In this document: one piece after another, positions 37,593 through 50,267 of the stretch
Numbering within the stretch: position 1 is the first letter of the stretch
Layout of the letters: each line of letters begins with the position of its first letter
Assembly (NCBI GenBank): GCA_032718565.1
Contig: JAVGVS010000002.1
Coordinates: forward strand, 7,144,560-7,208,559
Direction: 5' to 3'
DNA length: 64,000 bases
Source of the DNA: Distichodus sexfasciatus
Lineage: Eukaryota; Chordata; Actinopteri; Characiformes; Distichodontidae
Translations under genes and position numbers: made by a program
Notes under the pieces: model-generated
What the model was told of the DNA's origin: nothing
Seen by the model: the letters and a program-made list of their open reading frames with translations, nothing else
Database searches by the model: none

Positions 37593-40189
37593 CATTTAGA
37601 AGTAGACAGCATAACATTTCAAACGTGCCCTTATTAGTAAATAGCGAATATTCAGTAACAGTAAATATTCATGTTTCCACTGTTCCCGAAATGACTGAAT
37701 TCACAACATTTGGCGCCTCCATTTTTCACGTCAGTAAATGAGCTTAAATTGTGTGGAATCCGTTACACGTTATAACAGCGTCACCCAGTGTTCAAATCGG
37801 GAACTTAATTTGTTTCTAGTAGTGGTTGCCAAGCTTTTTTAACAGGTGTTCCCTCCCTCCTTTGTAGATCCCAAAACTAGACTACTTATTGGTATAAACC
37901 GTTTACATCTTGCCTGTACACTTTGCTCTTCCTCCTGCTCTGCTGTGGTCATACTGTTGGATAATGGCGGGAATTCCGGCTCTATTATTTATTGTTCTTC
38001 TATTATAAACATAGTAATGATAATATCTACAATCACCAAGACGCGTCGACTGTTTATTTCAGTCGACTGATTATTTGACCACGTCTGCATTTCATAGTTC
38101 AGCCAGATTTTGTTGTAAACGTCAGCGCAGTTTAAGACAACGGTCATTAAAAACTGAGTTGAAAAGGGGGGGGGAACGTCCAAAAAAGGTCAGAACTTTC
38201 GAGAATGAAGTCAGGGACGTAGCACCAAATTCTGGGCCCTATACACAAGCAGTCTCCATGGTCCCCCTCGCAGGAATAAAATAAAATTGCACACTTCCCA
38301 AGGGCCCTCTACCCACTTGGGGCCCTGGTAAATCAGTCCCACTTTTCACCCCATTACGACGCCTATGAATGAAGTCATAGATTTCCGAGATTTTAATGGG
38401 ATATTGTCTGATATTAAATTTACTACATAAAGATACTTTCAAATTAACAAGACACGTGACATATGTGCAAGAAAAATGTCAGATATTCTCTTGCGATGAA
38501 AAAAACTCCCGGAAAGGGAGGAAGTCGGCGAGCACGACGTTTGCGGCTTATTCACCAGTTTCTGATCCGTTTCTGTGTTACCTGAATTTTGTGAAGTAAC
38601 GGTGAGTGGCCAGAAGGTGGCGCTTTTAACTCATTCACAAAGACACTGACGATTGTTTCTGAAGCTTTCATATTAGAACATCAGATTTGATTAATGTACA
38701 GATTTAAGAGGTATAGGTCAGTTAATTTACTATATACAAAAAGTCATATGGACTGAATGCAATATTTAGAGGATAACTATTTAACAATACTACAGTAAAA
38801 TTTAACATCAGCATTTAGTTGTATAGTTTGTCTATATATTTTCTAATCTAATATATGTAAAACTGGGGTTTCTGAAGTTTTATTATAAAATTTAAGAGGT
38901 AAACATGTCTTCAGTGTATTTTTTAAAAATAGTTTTAAATGCCACTTACTGGCATTTACATTACAGTCATTTAGGAAGGAAGCAAAACCATGAAAATGAA
39001 GCTTGTGAATTAGTTCCCTCTTGTGGTCTCGGTATCAGTAGTGGTGTTGGTGATAATGGCCTATTTACCTGCTTTATGAATGATACCAAATAATGCAGTA
39101 TCACACATTAATGTCTTTTCACTTTGGGAACCACTGCCCTAGTTTTTCCTAATTATCCAAGGTATAGGACATACTGGTGCAGTGTATAAGACACGGACAC
39201 AGCAAGTTACTCTTCTGATGCCAGTGTCCCTAAAACAGAGACAACCAGACATAGTCCAGATTGTCAGATTGTCTGATAGGAAGGTCCCTGGCATCTCACT
39301 TTATTGGCCACTCTTGCCTTTTGGGTTCCATCTTTTGGAAACTCACTGATTCTGCTTTTTGTAATACTATTCAGATTAATCTTCTCTGCACTCTCTTTTC
39401 TATTTTTTTTATTTCACAGTTGATAATCAAATTGGGTTGCAAAACCTAATCTCAGGCACCATGTAAAAAAGATTTTTTATTATGAACTTATCACTACAAT
39501 ATTCAGGCATCCACAAAGAATTATGCAATTAGCTTGTGTTGACATAGGCATGCTAGAGATGCAATGGAGAGTTTACCTCCCTTTCCAGTGGAAAGAAAGT
39601 ATAGTTATTTATTTTCAGAAGTGCTTCTAATCTCAGCTTCTGTTCATTTACAACTTTGTATTGTTTTATACAAATTTAATGTACCAGATGAGAAAGATCT
39701 GACCAAACTTAATAGGTAGAGAATTGATAAATATGACTTTTGATACATTGACCTTGTGTTGGTTTAAAAGGAGTCAAAATTACATACCTCTGCCTGGCTC
39801 AATTAAATATTACTGGCTTGAAACCTTACCAATTTACCAATTTAATTTGTAATTGAATAGCCCTAATGTGCAGTGTCATAAACGAATAAACATCGTATTA
39901 CCAACTACACTTTAATCTAGAATCTCAGTGCTAGGTGACTTTCATCAGTGTGATTTTTATTGCTGCGCTAATGAGATATAAAAAGGACACAGGGACCGCT
40001 GTGTTTATCTTTAACCCATACAACATCCGTTCACTTAGTTTCCTGCTGAGCTCATAAAAAGTCGAAGATGTGGGCGACTTCAGGCAACGTCATCCGTGTC
40101 CTCTTCAAGGATTGAGGCTGACAAGAAACGCGCCTCAGACGGCTCCCGGCTCCCTAAGTAGTGTCCCACATTCGCCTTGAATTGGTGCT

Positions 40190-40820
40190 ACGTAGGAATT
40201 AGTGAGTCTAAGTGAGCCATTTGTAGTGGATTATATAGATAATACTGAAATATGTAGCGGGAATTTTAGTGAGCCATTTGTAATGGAGAAACAAGCATTT
40301 TGGAGTGGATATATAGGATTATAAGGACCCAATATATAATGGACCCAATTGTAGTTGACTATGTAGGGAATAGGGAGACATTTGTTGTAGAGGGTAAAGG
40401 ACCAGGTAGTCATCTGTGGTGGACTCTTGAAGGAGTAGAGAGATGTTTGTTGTGAACTTTCTAGGAAATCCAGGTCAATATAGAAAACATGATCTTTTGT
40501 AGTGGAAGTGTGTAGGGAACTGGGGGTCCTACAGGGATTAGGGCAACCCTTTCTAGGGACAAGAGTAGGGATTAGGGTGATATTTGTATACTGTAAAAGA
40601 AGCAGGAATCCGCTTGGAGTGAACTATGTAGGGATTAGGAAGATATTTGTAGTGATGAGTAGAGGGTGCCCTCTGTAGTGGACTATGTACGTAGAGGAGC
40701 ATAGACGTACAAGGGAGCCGTTTGGAGTGGGCTATGTATAGGGAGGAAGCCGTTCCTAGTGGAGAAGTGATCCGTCTGTAGTGGACTACGTAGGGATTAG
40801 GGAGCCGTCTGTAGCGCACA
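40190..40820. repeat. Degenerate ~33-bp minisatellite upstream of gramd4
   Basis: Variants of 'tagggattagggagccatttgtagtggactatg' recur with roughly 30-40 base spacing. Clear versions sit near 40210, 40250, 40350, 40600, 40665, 40720 and 40775. The minus-strand reading shows the same periodicity as repeated 'YIVHSKR'-like words, which is an artefact of the array and not a gene. Confidence 0.8.
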
Positions 40821-40899
40821 CATGACGAAATTTCTTCCTGTGCCGTGTGCGCGCTGTTAAATCAACAAGAGACGCGCTCGCTGTGCTGGCATCCAGTCA

Positions 40900-41129
40900 A
40901 CATCTAATCAGACGCTGAGTGTGAGATCGGAGCCAGTTCACTTATCGGAGACAGTACGGCACTGAGATGGAGCAAATGGAACAGCACGGACTGGCCTGAC
41001 AGCGACGCGGATTTAGATATTTTATTTTATATATATATATTTATTTATTTTATTCCAGCAGGTGCACGAGCAGGACGCAGCAGACACAATCTCAGTGTTA
41101 ATGAAACTTCGCCACGATTCACTGGCTGG
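40900..41129 (+). CDS. gramd4: gramd4 predicted first exon (5' UTR plus MKLRHDSLAG)
   Basis: ATG at 41101 opens MKLRHDSLA and stops at a clean donor (41129|gtaaga) with two bases left over, GG. Exon 2 begins with G at 44568, completing a glycine codon in frame, so the products join without a stop. The exon 5' limit is a guess. An 11-codon upstream ORF including its stop (40967-40999) precedes the ATG. Human GRAMD4 usually starts at the methionine coded in exon 2, so this would be an N-terminally extended form. Confidence 0.55.
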
Positions 41130-41396
41130 GTAAGAGACTAGCTTCACCACAGCAACAGGCGACTATGTTTGGACAAATCTGTTGTTTGTACAGTAATAGA
41201 ACGACAATAACGTTACAGACTATTCTGTCTGGTTCTCTCAGTACAGCCTGGGTCTGGTATAACGTATCAGACATGATGTATAAAGTGAGAGGCAGTAGGC
41301 AGAGTTGTGAGTAAGTTATTCGCTAGTATATGAATCCTGGCGTTTTGTATTTTAACATTTCTGCTGTTTTGATGCTTTGTCATATTGGTGATTTAC

Positions 41397-41442
<46 letters not shown>

Positions 41443-44400
41443 TGTTCATTTCACCTCTGTGAAGCTTCAGTTCAGTGCGTCAAACTTGTTTCTGTTCACT
41501 TTTAATGAGTCACGTTTTTTAACGTTTCGCCCGTCACTTTGAAAAGAGTGAAATCAAGGAAAAGAAAGTTTCCAATGCTGTGCAAACGAGAACTGTGTTT
41601 TAACAACACGTATATATGTGTCAAGAGGGTGAATCTGCCTGTCTGTATATTGCTCTATATGTCTGTCTCTCTTATATATATAATGATATGTTATATATAT
41701 GCTATATATATCTACCTGTATATCTCTCTATGTGTCAGTCTGTCTTTCTATCCATCTCTCTGTCTGTCTATCCATCTCTCTGTCTGTCTAGCTGTCTCTC
41801 TGTATATCTACTCGCCAGTCTGTCAACCGGTCTAACTTTTTCCCTGTGTCTCTGTCAGTCTACTAGTCTCTTTCTATTGATGGATCTTTTCAACTCTCTG
41901 CCTCAGTCTATTTAATTACTTCACTCTCTCAGTCTCAATCTTTATTTCTATAATCTGTCTGTGCGTTCATCTGTCCCTCCATCTCTCTTTCTCTCTGTAT
42001 CTTTGAGTCATAATAGAGTTGTAAACTTTGCTCTGCATTTGGGTTTCAGTGAATGTGTATATGGTGTGGAAGATGGGGAGCACTAATAGAGGAAAATAAT
42101 GAGTGAGAATAAAAGAAGAGGTGCAAAGAAAGCAAACATATTTGCATAATGTGGCTCCCTCTGCTCCAGCAATTCAATGGTTATCCATGATCACTGTTTT
42201 TACATATATCTTTAACAAACCCAAGACTGGAGATTGTGGCGCAAAATTCAACTAGTGAGTCCAGAGTCTACAGAGTCTCCTGATCAGATCACGAAAGAGA
42301 AAAACCTCATAGTCATGCAATTCCACCTAACAAAGAGGAACATGTGCTTTTGACCTTCGTTTGCATGATGGTCAGAATACTTTCTGAAGCTCTCTGAGCT
42401 GACACTTCAAACACACTGCTTTTTAACGAATCAGGACCTTGGTGATAGATACTGTAGATCTTGTAGACATTGTAGAATTGGAACATTTGGTTTTAAGTAA
42501 TGTAGATCTTGCGACAACATGCTCTGTACACACGCCAGAGGTCCAGATTTTTCACAGCAGAGGAAGTTTCACCGGTAGCCAAATGTCATTATTACTTTTA
42601 CCCTAATAGACTGTTGAAGTTTGGAGTGCTCTTCATCTGATCTCTCTTTATAAACTCAGCAGAGTGAGAGCCTCTCTGGAACACAGCAGCAATGTCTGGA
42701 GAATGTCTCTTTCAAGAGAGTGACAGTCAGACTCTTTCTTCACCTAGAAGAGTGTTCTTTAAATGTCAGTGTTAAAGTGATAGTAATGAGATTTTCACCC
42801 ATGTTTTTTTTAGAAGAATCAAAAATGACCAAGATGATGAGCTGGATATGAGAGGAGAACATAAGTGAAGTCTGGTCCATGTTTGAATAATAGAACTCAT
42901 GTTTATAAAATACAAAGCTTATTAAAGAAGAAGGATAGTGTGAGAGGGGTTTAGATTTTGCTTTATCTGTTTAGTATTTTAAAGCCAACCCGGGGTGAGC
43001 GGAAAACTCCTTTAGAGGAAAGAACCCTGAAACGAATTAAGACTCTTTAGAGGCTCATTATCCTATGGACCATTCGGTAAAGTGAAATGTCTGGGCTTGC
43101 TTTCTTTCAAGATCCATTAAATTCATTGCTCCTGGTCAAATAAATAGTATATATATTACATTTTATTATTATTTCATACATTTCAGATAATACTTGTTTA
43201 AACAAGTTTGTTGAAATAGAACTTCAAAAACTGTGATCATCCAGGTAGACCTGCACCCTGCTGGTGGTTGAAGTGACTTACCTTTGAGTGTCTAGTGAAA
43301 TGACTGATAATTTTCAGCATTCCTCAGAAGCATTGGGTATGCTAACTACAGTGTGGTAGTTTACTTAAAGATGATAAAAGGTGTGGATTTGAAATCTGTA
43401 TCTGGATACCATTAACATTTTGAGACTAGAATAATGTAAAACTCTTGCTTGGGATTTGATGCCATTTGGAGTAAAGAGGTCCCTAAAGGCCTGTGGTGGG
43501 GAGGTGTGAGGGCAGCTAGTGACTGCTGCTGTCCCATGTCTGACCTAGTGGTGTGTAAAGCACATCGTAATCCGAGAGATTAAAGGGTGGAGAGTTGTGT
43601 GTAATCCCACACAAATTACACATTGGACAAATACAAAGACACAACATTAAAGCCATTCCATTCGTATAAGTGTGTATTTATCCTGCATGTATCTGATTTC
43701 ACACTACTGTTGATCATTTTTGTATGTAAGTTCAAACACATTATTGCCAGTATGTACAGTAGAAAGAGCGGGATTGGTTGTGGTTTTAACAGAAAAACAC
43801 AAAGTAGAGGACATTATTATAAACATGAGAACTCACTTTTACAGGACACTTTAAAATACAATATACAAAATGACACATTAGGTGTAAAACTGTGAGACAC
43901 TTTCTTTCTGAACGTGTGATTTTGCAATAGAATCATTATATGAGTGATGGGGAACGTTAGAGATGCTATATGAATGTGTCTGGATGACCACTGGAGAAAA
44001 AAAAGTGGAAAGATGGAGAAATAATTTCTAGAGACTGTTCCTAGATTAGATGTTTGCGAATAGGTGATGCATGATGAAGAAATATGAGTAAAGTGGCTCC
44101 AGTAGGAAGTCTGAGTGTTCAGCTGAAGTGAAGCGTGCTGCCTGTGTGGAGGCCCTGTACAATTCTGTCATTATGTGGAAAGTGAGGTTTGCTGTCCCCC
44201 ACATATCTCAATTTGACCCTGTCTGATGAGTCACACACTCTCATTAGTGCCCCCCCACCCCCCCACCACACACATAAACACACACACACAGAGCTCAGGC
44301 GGTGAAATTAGGTCACATCTTACGTGTTATCCTTGCATGTGTCTGCCGAGCTAATTTTACTGTAAATCTCATTCTCACTTTCCTACTCACGCATACTGTA

Positions 44401-47400
44401 TATGCACATGCATCAATGCAGAGTAGACGGTACGATCAAGTATTGATGATAGATTTTTTGTGATAAAGAGCAAAGATAAAAATGTCATCTTTTTCTTGCC
44501 AAACCTAAATATGTGAGATCTGTGTTGTCAGACTGAACAATTGCTATTATTTGTTTTGTTTCTGCAGGGTTGCCATACACCATGTTAAGGTAAATCCTAA
44601 GCTCGCTATGTTGAACATGCTGAAGAAGCTGGACAAAATAAGGTTCCGAGGTCCAAAGCGTGATGACTTCATGGATCTGGCCGAATCGCCCACAGCGTCA
44701 GACAATGAAGGCAGCGATGATATTCCCATAAAGCCTCGGCCTTCCCTACGTGACCCAGATGAGCTGAGAGACTCTGTGAGTCCTTCTGCCTCTCTCATCC
44801 TCCCCAGACTCAGACTCATTTTATTTCTACCAAACCCAGTGTACATTCACTCACCAAGCCTAATTTAGCTAAACTCACCAAACTCATTTGAAATGTGTGG
44901 TCAGCTGTTCATTGCCACTTGTTTTGTATGTCTGAAGCCTCAATGCTGCGTTATGCAATGCCACATCACCTGCCGGTTGACTTTTTGCTTTCCTTTGGCA
45001 TTTTGATGCTTTGAGTCAGACGGTCTTAGAGGTTACAAATGTCATAAAGCAAATAAAAGATCATTCCTGTGTATCAGCCTCACACAAATATGTCCGACTG
45101 TGTCAGAGCCTTTATAGAGCCTGACCGGTGGGTCAGGAAACACACTGTCGGGGAGGGTGGTGGGTTTGCTGGTCTCACTATATAAACTTTTTGTTTTTAC
45201 CAAAAGTGTAGCTTCTGGTTGAAAAACTTCTAGAACTTTTTTGGTTACCGTTGTTATGGCAACAGTATCAAGCTACAGTAGGAAAGAATTCATGAGTTGA
45301 TAGAAAGACCTACCCAGCCTTTTGAAAATGTGTGTTTGTGTTAGTGATTTTGTGTTTTATTCATTGTTGGATTCCACTGTGCTCTTGTTGTATGATGTAT
45401 ATGGTTTCTTGTTCTTTTCTTGTTCTTCTTGCTCGGCATTGAACATTAACTAATTTTGGCTTTTCTGTACATACACAGTAAAGTTCTGAGTGTGTGTATA
45501 ACACGCAGAAAGATTCTACACAGTATGTGGCCCCAGAGTCTGGCATAATGGAGCTAATGTAAACCCCTGAGAGACATGCAGAATCTGGTGTCGATGGATG
45601 TTCAGCCAAGGGCCTGTTTGATGCCTCTGAGCTTCCTGTTTATTTAGGCTTGTTCCTGTTGACTCTGTGGTGAGGGAAGATTCTGTAGATAAAAAAAAAA
45701 ACATGAGCGGGACCTGGCACTGATTCCATCATTGTGCACAGAATAGATTATGTTCCCAACTCGAATTATTCGCTGACGTCTATTAATTAGCTTGTCTGGC
45801 TTTATGTATAATAGATTTTGCTCTTTGCTGAGATGTGATTTACAGCTCTTCGAGGGTATTTCTGTCTTTGTAAGAGATTTATACTCATTTTTCCAAATAT
45901 TTCAGATGTACATGCAGCACTGTTTAAAAATCTTTGGTTCCAAAGAGTCAGACTTTCTTGTTTTTGTAATCTAATTGTGAAGAATAGTATTTACATGTTA
46001 GCACGTGTTGCAATAAATCCCTGTGCCTATTGCTCTGATTTTCCTAGTGAAATACAAAGAAACAGTACTATATCTTTTGTGTAATCTGACCCACTAGGTT
46101 CATTTTTGTGTATTTTTAAGGCATTTCCCATGGTGATGGAGATATTAGATTAGTCATCGAGTTGTGTAAATCCCTGAGGCACAAACATTTTCTCTCTTCT
46201 TCTCCATGTTGACCTTGTGCTTTTTTTGGATTTCAGACAGGCAGAATGAGGGCCATGCCTCAGGGTTAAAGCTTCTTCCTTCTGGTCTTTCTCTCACAGA
46301 TTTTATTCTTTCGCTTCTTCCCTTCTTTCTCTTTCTTTCTCTCTGTCTTGTTGTCTCTCTGGTGCAGGAGGGCTCATGCTGAGCGGGAAGCCAGTGAGCG
46401 GGACTTTGAGATGTGAGAGTTTGTTGTGGAGGAGGACCGCCTTGGAACATGATTTAGCATTAACCGCTAGCTGTGCCCTTTCTTCCTTTGTGACTTTTTT
46501 CCCTTCCCTGTCAGACTGCATTGTGGTTTTAAAAGGCGTGTTACGTAGTGCGGCGACTTCTTTTGACCCTTTGAGTTTGCATTTAGCATTGTTGGTCTCC
46601 TAGTTTTTGTGGCAGTTGTCATAAGATGTCATGTGTCACAGTGAAAATTTATGCTGATACTCACACCATTTGGCAAGCAGAAAAAAACATGGAACTAAGA
46701 GGTTTTGTAAGCTTTGTGACACACAACCTACAGTAAAAACAGGCCATAGCTTTTTATTGATGGCGTCTTGCAGGTCTAACCTGGTTAAAGTGGTTTTGAT
46801 GTCATTTTAAAAGGTAGTTGATGGTTTAGGATGCTGATGACTGTCAAATCAGAAAAATATGATTGTGCTGAGTGGTGCGTAAGCTAAAGCGGCTAATTAA
46901 ACTTTTGGAGCTTTTGGAAACTTTACTTTCCATAGCAGAGCAGCATTTGAGGAAATACAGACCTGGTTTAATTCCAAAGATGGTGAACGGAAGTTCTAGG
47001 AAGATGTAAGAATTGGAACCAATATGCAAAAAAAAGAAGAAGAAAATCTATGTCAAAATTTTACATTTTACAAACAAGCTCAGCTGAAACTCTCCTCTCT
47101 CCTCTTCTCCTTCTCGGAGCTTCACGCTGCGCTCGTGTGTGAGTGGGGGGGTGAGTGACAACAAGGCTTCAGTGTTGATTGGCTACTTCTTGTGTGATAT
47201 ATAGCCAATCAGAGACTGTTGTGGGCGGGACATTAAATGAAGCAGCGAGTCGAGAGCAAACGGCACAGAGAGAAGAGACGGCAGTGGAGGTACAGTACCG
47301 TGTTTTGTAATTACTTAATATCAGTGATGGTCAAAATTAAACACAGATACCGATAATTGACAAAATGCCTAATATCAGCCCCCAATAATGGGTCGACCCT

Positions 47401-49103
47401 TAGTAAATATAAAAATTAAAATATTTGTAATGCAAGGGTTTTTTATGACCTCTTAAATAAAAAGTGAATACCTTGAATAATTTTAAATAAAGCTATATAT
47501 GTGTAGAATTGATATTTTACTTCCTCTTTGCATGTTACACAGGAGCGCAGATAAGAGACGTGGTTTAATGTGCATCTCATTTGAATGGCCTGCAAATTCA
47601 CACTGGAATGTTCTTGCAGTTTCTAGCCTTACTAAGAGCCTTGTTGTAATCACTGGATGGACAGTCAGGCTTGGAATCAGCCCTAAATGATGTTTTATAG
47701 CTCAGTCTGTTCTATGGATTTCTACAGTGAAGAACCAGCTTGTTAAAAGATGGTGGGTTTGGCTGTAAATTACTGTATGTGTGTTGATGTAGCCTAGACT
47801 TGCGTCGGAAATGATCTTCATATGACTATAGCTGTGAATATGGGCTTATGTGTTGCGTTTTAAAACCCCCCAACTCCCCCTCCCACAAGGCCTGTTTTCC
47901 CTCTGTGCTTTACACATGCCTAGCGGGCGCATTTTGGCCGGCAGCAGGCTGGCGCTGGATTCCCTCAGTGTGGCAGGGCGGTGCTGGTGCTGGGGCTGGC
48001 GGTGTATTTTTATTGGAGGTGCGACAGGCTCGTGACAGGTTTTCTGAGCAGCGGCATCTTGCTGTTGAGACATCAAGAGGAGCCGTGACTCAGACCTGCT
48101 GCAGAATTAGACTGCTGGAGTCTCTCTCTTCCTCTCTCTTCTCTTCTCTTTTTCTCTTTTACTTTCTGTGTTTCATAACACACATTCCCCACACGTAGAG
48201 ATGTTTTATTTTTTTGTCTAAAACTATGGTCGTCACTATAGTCACCTCTTTCTGGACAGTGGTCAGTAATTCTCTCTTCAGGTTCTGGGACTCTCCTGTC
48301 CCAGAGTGCACTGCCTTATACCGCCAAGATCCAGGACGTTTAGCGGGGAAGTGGGTCATGTGATGCCTCTAAACGAAAGCTTCGTTTTTTTTCATAGTCG
48401 TGCCTCAGAAAGCGTTTTAACTTTGCATGCTTTCCTTACCCCAGTTCGCTTTCATTTTCTCTGCGGCTTCCCCCCTCTCTTTTGAAGCAGTTTCCTCCGT
48501 ATTTTATGTTTGTCTGCAGCTCGACATACAGCAAAACGGATTAAGACACGCTGCAGTGTGTGAATAAGGCAGCCTACTGCAGACAGTGGGTGCTGCAGTG
48601 TGTGTTTGTGTGTGTGTGTTGGAGAAAGAGAGAGACAGAGAGAGGGAGAGGGAGAGAAAAGCGTGCCTTCACTGTCAGTCGCAGTGGCCTCTTAAAGCGA
48701 TACCTCCTCTCTTGCTGTCTCCTGCTTTTCTCTGCATCAACACTAGTCATAGTTCTCGCTCTCTCTCTCTCACACGCGCGCACACACACAAACACACACT
48801 GTCTTGTCTTTCTCTCACTCACCCATTCACTCTCACACTCTCAACACATTCTCTTGCATTCTCACGTGTGTTTGTGGACATGGAGTTGGAGCGAGTGTGT
48901 GCGTTGAAAGCTGTGACTCAGCCTGCTGGATTTGTCCATCGTTTGCTGGATTAGACTCTGCGCTCTGACAACATTTTGCATGCGTAAAGCGTAGTGGGAA
49001 GCAGAAAATCGCACTCTTAAAGTAAGAGCGTGTTCCGTTTTTCCACATCTGCATGTGCTCTGTGTGATGCGTGCATGTTATGTGTTATTTGGGCATTTTA
49101 TGA

Positions 49104-49135
<32 letters not shown>

Positions 49136-49361
49136 TGGTGCTGGATTGAGAGAGAGTGAATTTAAGTCTGTGTGTGTGTGTTTGTGTGTATGCATGCGAA
49201 TGTGTTTTACAAAACTGTAATTGTGTGTGCGTGTGTGTGTGTTTAGGCTGGATCAGGGACTCTCAACATGGCTGCCGTTCAGGACCTGAGGAGTGATTCC
49301 GAACGCCTCAATGAGGTCAAGGGTCATCTAGAAATTGCCTTATTGGAGAAGCACTTCCTGC
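40900..49361 (+). CDS. gramd4: GRAM domain-containing protein 4 (Gramd4), 5' part
   Basis: The N-terminal part of GRAMD4, known as an E2F1-responsive, organelle-associated pro-apoptotic protein with membrane segments and a C-terminal GRAM domain. Only its N terminus is present: KKLDKIRFRGPKRDDFMDLA, an acidic stretch, and LNEVKGHLEIALLEKHFL, which begins the coiled coil. Coding exons are 41101-41129 (predicted), 44568-44775 and 49247-49361. The next exon, expected to encode the rest of the coiled coil, was not found up to 64000, so an intron of more than 14.6 kb follows. The gene runs in the same direction as celsr1, about 7 kb downstream. Confidence 0.88.
40967..40999 (+). promoter_or_regulatory. 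Upstream ORF in the predicted gramd4 leader
   Basis: ATG to TGA, MEQMEQHGLA, ending about 100 bases before the predicted start at 41101. It could reduce translation from the downstream ATG if the leader includes it. Confidence 0.35.
41130..44567. other. gramd4 intron 1 (3438 bp)
   Basis: Begins gtaaga and ends 'tttctgcag'. It includes a CT microsatellite (41403-41438) and a CT/TA-rich simple region (41640-42000). No exon or clear transposon is seen in 42000-44500. Confidence 0.7.
41403..41438. repeat. (CT)n microsatellite
   Basis: About 36 bases of CT just inside gramd4 intron 1. Confidence 0.95.
44568..44775 (+). CDS. gramd4: gramd4 exon 2
   Basis: The acceptor is 'tttctgcag' and the donor 'gtgagt'. 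The exon encodes VAIHHVKVNPKLAMLNM, then KKLDKIRFRGPKRDDFMDLA and ESPTASDNEGSDDIPIKPRP. The second block matches human GRAMD4 (LDKIRFRGHKRDDFLDLAESPNASD), whose start methionine aligns with MLNM or MLKK. The residues before that methionine are coding only if exon 1 is used. Confidence 0.93.
44776..49246. other. gramd4 intron 2 (4471 bp)
   Basis: No exon seen. It includes a CT-rich tract (46300-46365), a DNA-transposon remnant (47010-47401) and GA/CT/GT-rich sequence at 48115-48165, 48600-48660, 48755-48840 and 49105-49245. Confidence 0.7.
47010..47401 (+). repeat. Dispersed DNA-transposon remnant, copy A
   Basis: Shares 'attaaatgaagcagcga', 'cacagagagaagag.cggcagtgga' and 'gtgatggtcaaaattaaacac' with 54446-54910. 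It keeps the right end, 'aataatgggtcgaccctta', which is the inverse of the left end of the other copy. No coding sequence is seen. Confidence 0.75.
49247..49361 (+). CDS. gramd4: gramd4 exon 3
   Basis: The acceptor is 'gtgtgtttag' and the donor 'gtgagt'. The exon encodes AGSGTLNMAAVQDLRSDSER and LNEVKGHLEIALLEKHFL, matching human GRAMD4 'AGPGTLIMATGVQDF...LNEIKGHLEIALLEKHFLQ'. It ends with C, the first base of the expected glutamine codon. Confidence 0.95.
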
Positions 49362-49494
49362 GTGAGTATTGTTGATGCTTTTCCTCTTTTGTTGCCTCTG
49401 TATGTGTGTGTTGAATGAAATATGGACTATCTAACCATTGACTATACTGGCTGGTTATTTTGAAGTAAACCTTTGCCTTTCTAACGTTATCAGG

Positions 49495-49645
49495 TTGGTT
49501 GTGGTGGTCTGTTTGTAGGACACTCACTTCTGGACAAAGATGTTCGAATCCTACCTCTAGCATTACCACCATTTGGTCCCTGAGCAAGGGAGACTTTCCC
49601 TGAAATTCGGAAAGTAGAAGTCTGGTAAATGGAGGAAATGTAAAT
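49495..49645 (+). repeat. tRNA-derived SINE
   Basis: Head 'ggtctgtttgtaggacactcac' and 'gatgttcgaatcctacctc' (B-box-like), body 'accatttggtccctgagcaagggagactttccc', tail 'tctggtaaatggaggaaatgtaaat'. Same family as 5800-5985. Confidence 0.7.
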
Positions 49646-50234
49646 TTGAGCACTGGCTGTATGAGTATTATCTACTCTAGACTGCACAGGTGGAGGATTA
49701 AAGACCAGAATCGATTTTTTTTTAATCTTGTCCATGAGAGACATTAACAGGTTGTTCCTGACTTAATGCTGGCCAGGGATTCAAAATCTTATGGTGGTTT
49801 GCCAAGCTGGTTTGTCACAAAATAAAAAACATAGTGAAGAGTATCAAAACACAGGCCTCAAGTCAAATCTTTTTGGACCAACTCAAAATGGTGACCACCT
49901 TAAGGCAGCTTGTCGAGCCAACACAAGATTTATCCTGAGAGTTCTGTCTTTAAATTCAAACCCACAGGTGTTTTACACATATTTGTACCAGTTTTCTCAA
50001 ATTTCAGGAAGACTGTTTTGAGACTTCCGTAGCCACAGATCACATGGTTTGAATGTGAGTAATGTTTATCTTTATTGACCTAAATGTGCAATTACTTTGA
50101 TATTGCTGTCTTCTGCAGCCCTACGGCAGTGTAGTGGACGATAACAACATTTTCAGTAGCTTCTGCCTCTGAGTGATTTGGTTACAGTCCATCTTCAGAC
50201 GCTCTCTGTACACAGTTTGGCATTGTGTTAGTGC

Positions 50235-50235
<1 letters not shown>

Positions 50236-50266
<31 letters not shown>
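50236..50266. repeat. (GT)n microsatellite
   Basis: About 30 bases of GT in gramd4 intron 3. Confidence 0.9.

Positions 50267-50267
<1 letters not shown>

Larger units (their letters stand above)
33886..40900. other. Intergenic region between celsr1 and gramd4
   Basis: About 7 kb with no recognisable gene. It contains a SINE remnant (35550-35735), a repeat-poor less AT-rich part near 36060-36370, a dispersed GGGGAC repeat (36610-36870), a CA microsatellite (37180-37267), a GA microsatellite (37555-37590) and a degenerate minisatellite (40190-40820). Cis-regulatory elements for either gene could lie here, but none can be shown. Confidence 0.7.

Noticed and set aside
40553..40819. Minus-strand frame with repeated YIVHSKR-like words
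   Set aside because: The periodicity comes from the underlying DNA minisatellite; there is no start context, intron structure or family match.
48586..48954. Alternative gramd4 first exon near 48.6-48.95 kb
   Set aside because: Frames here are GA/CT/GT simple sequence and none joins exon 3 at 49247 in phase through a good donor.
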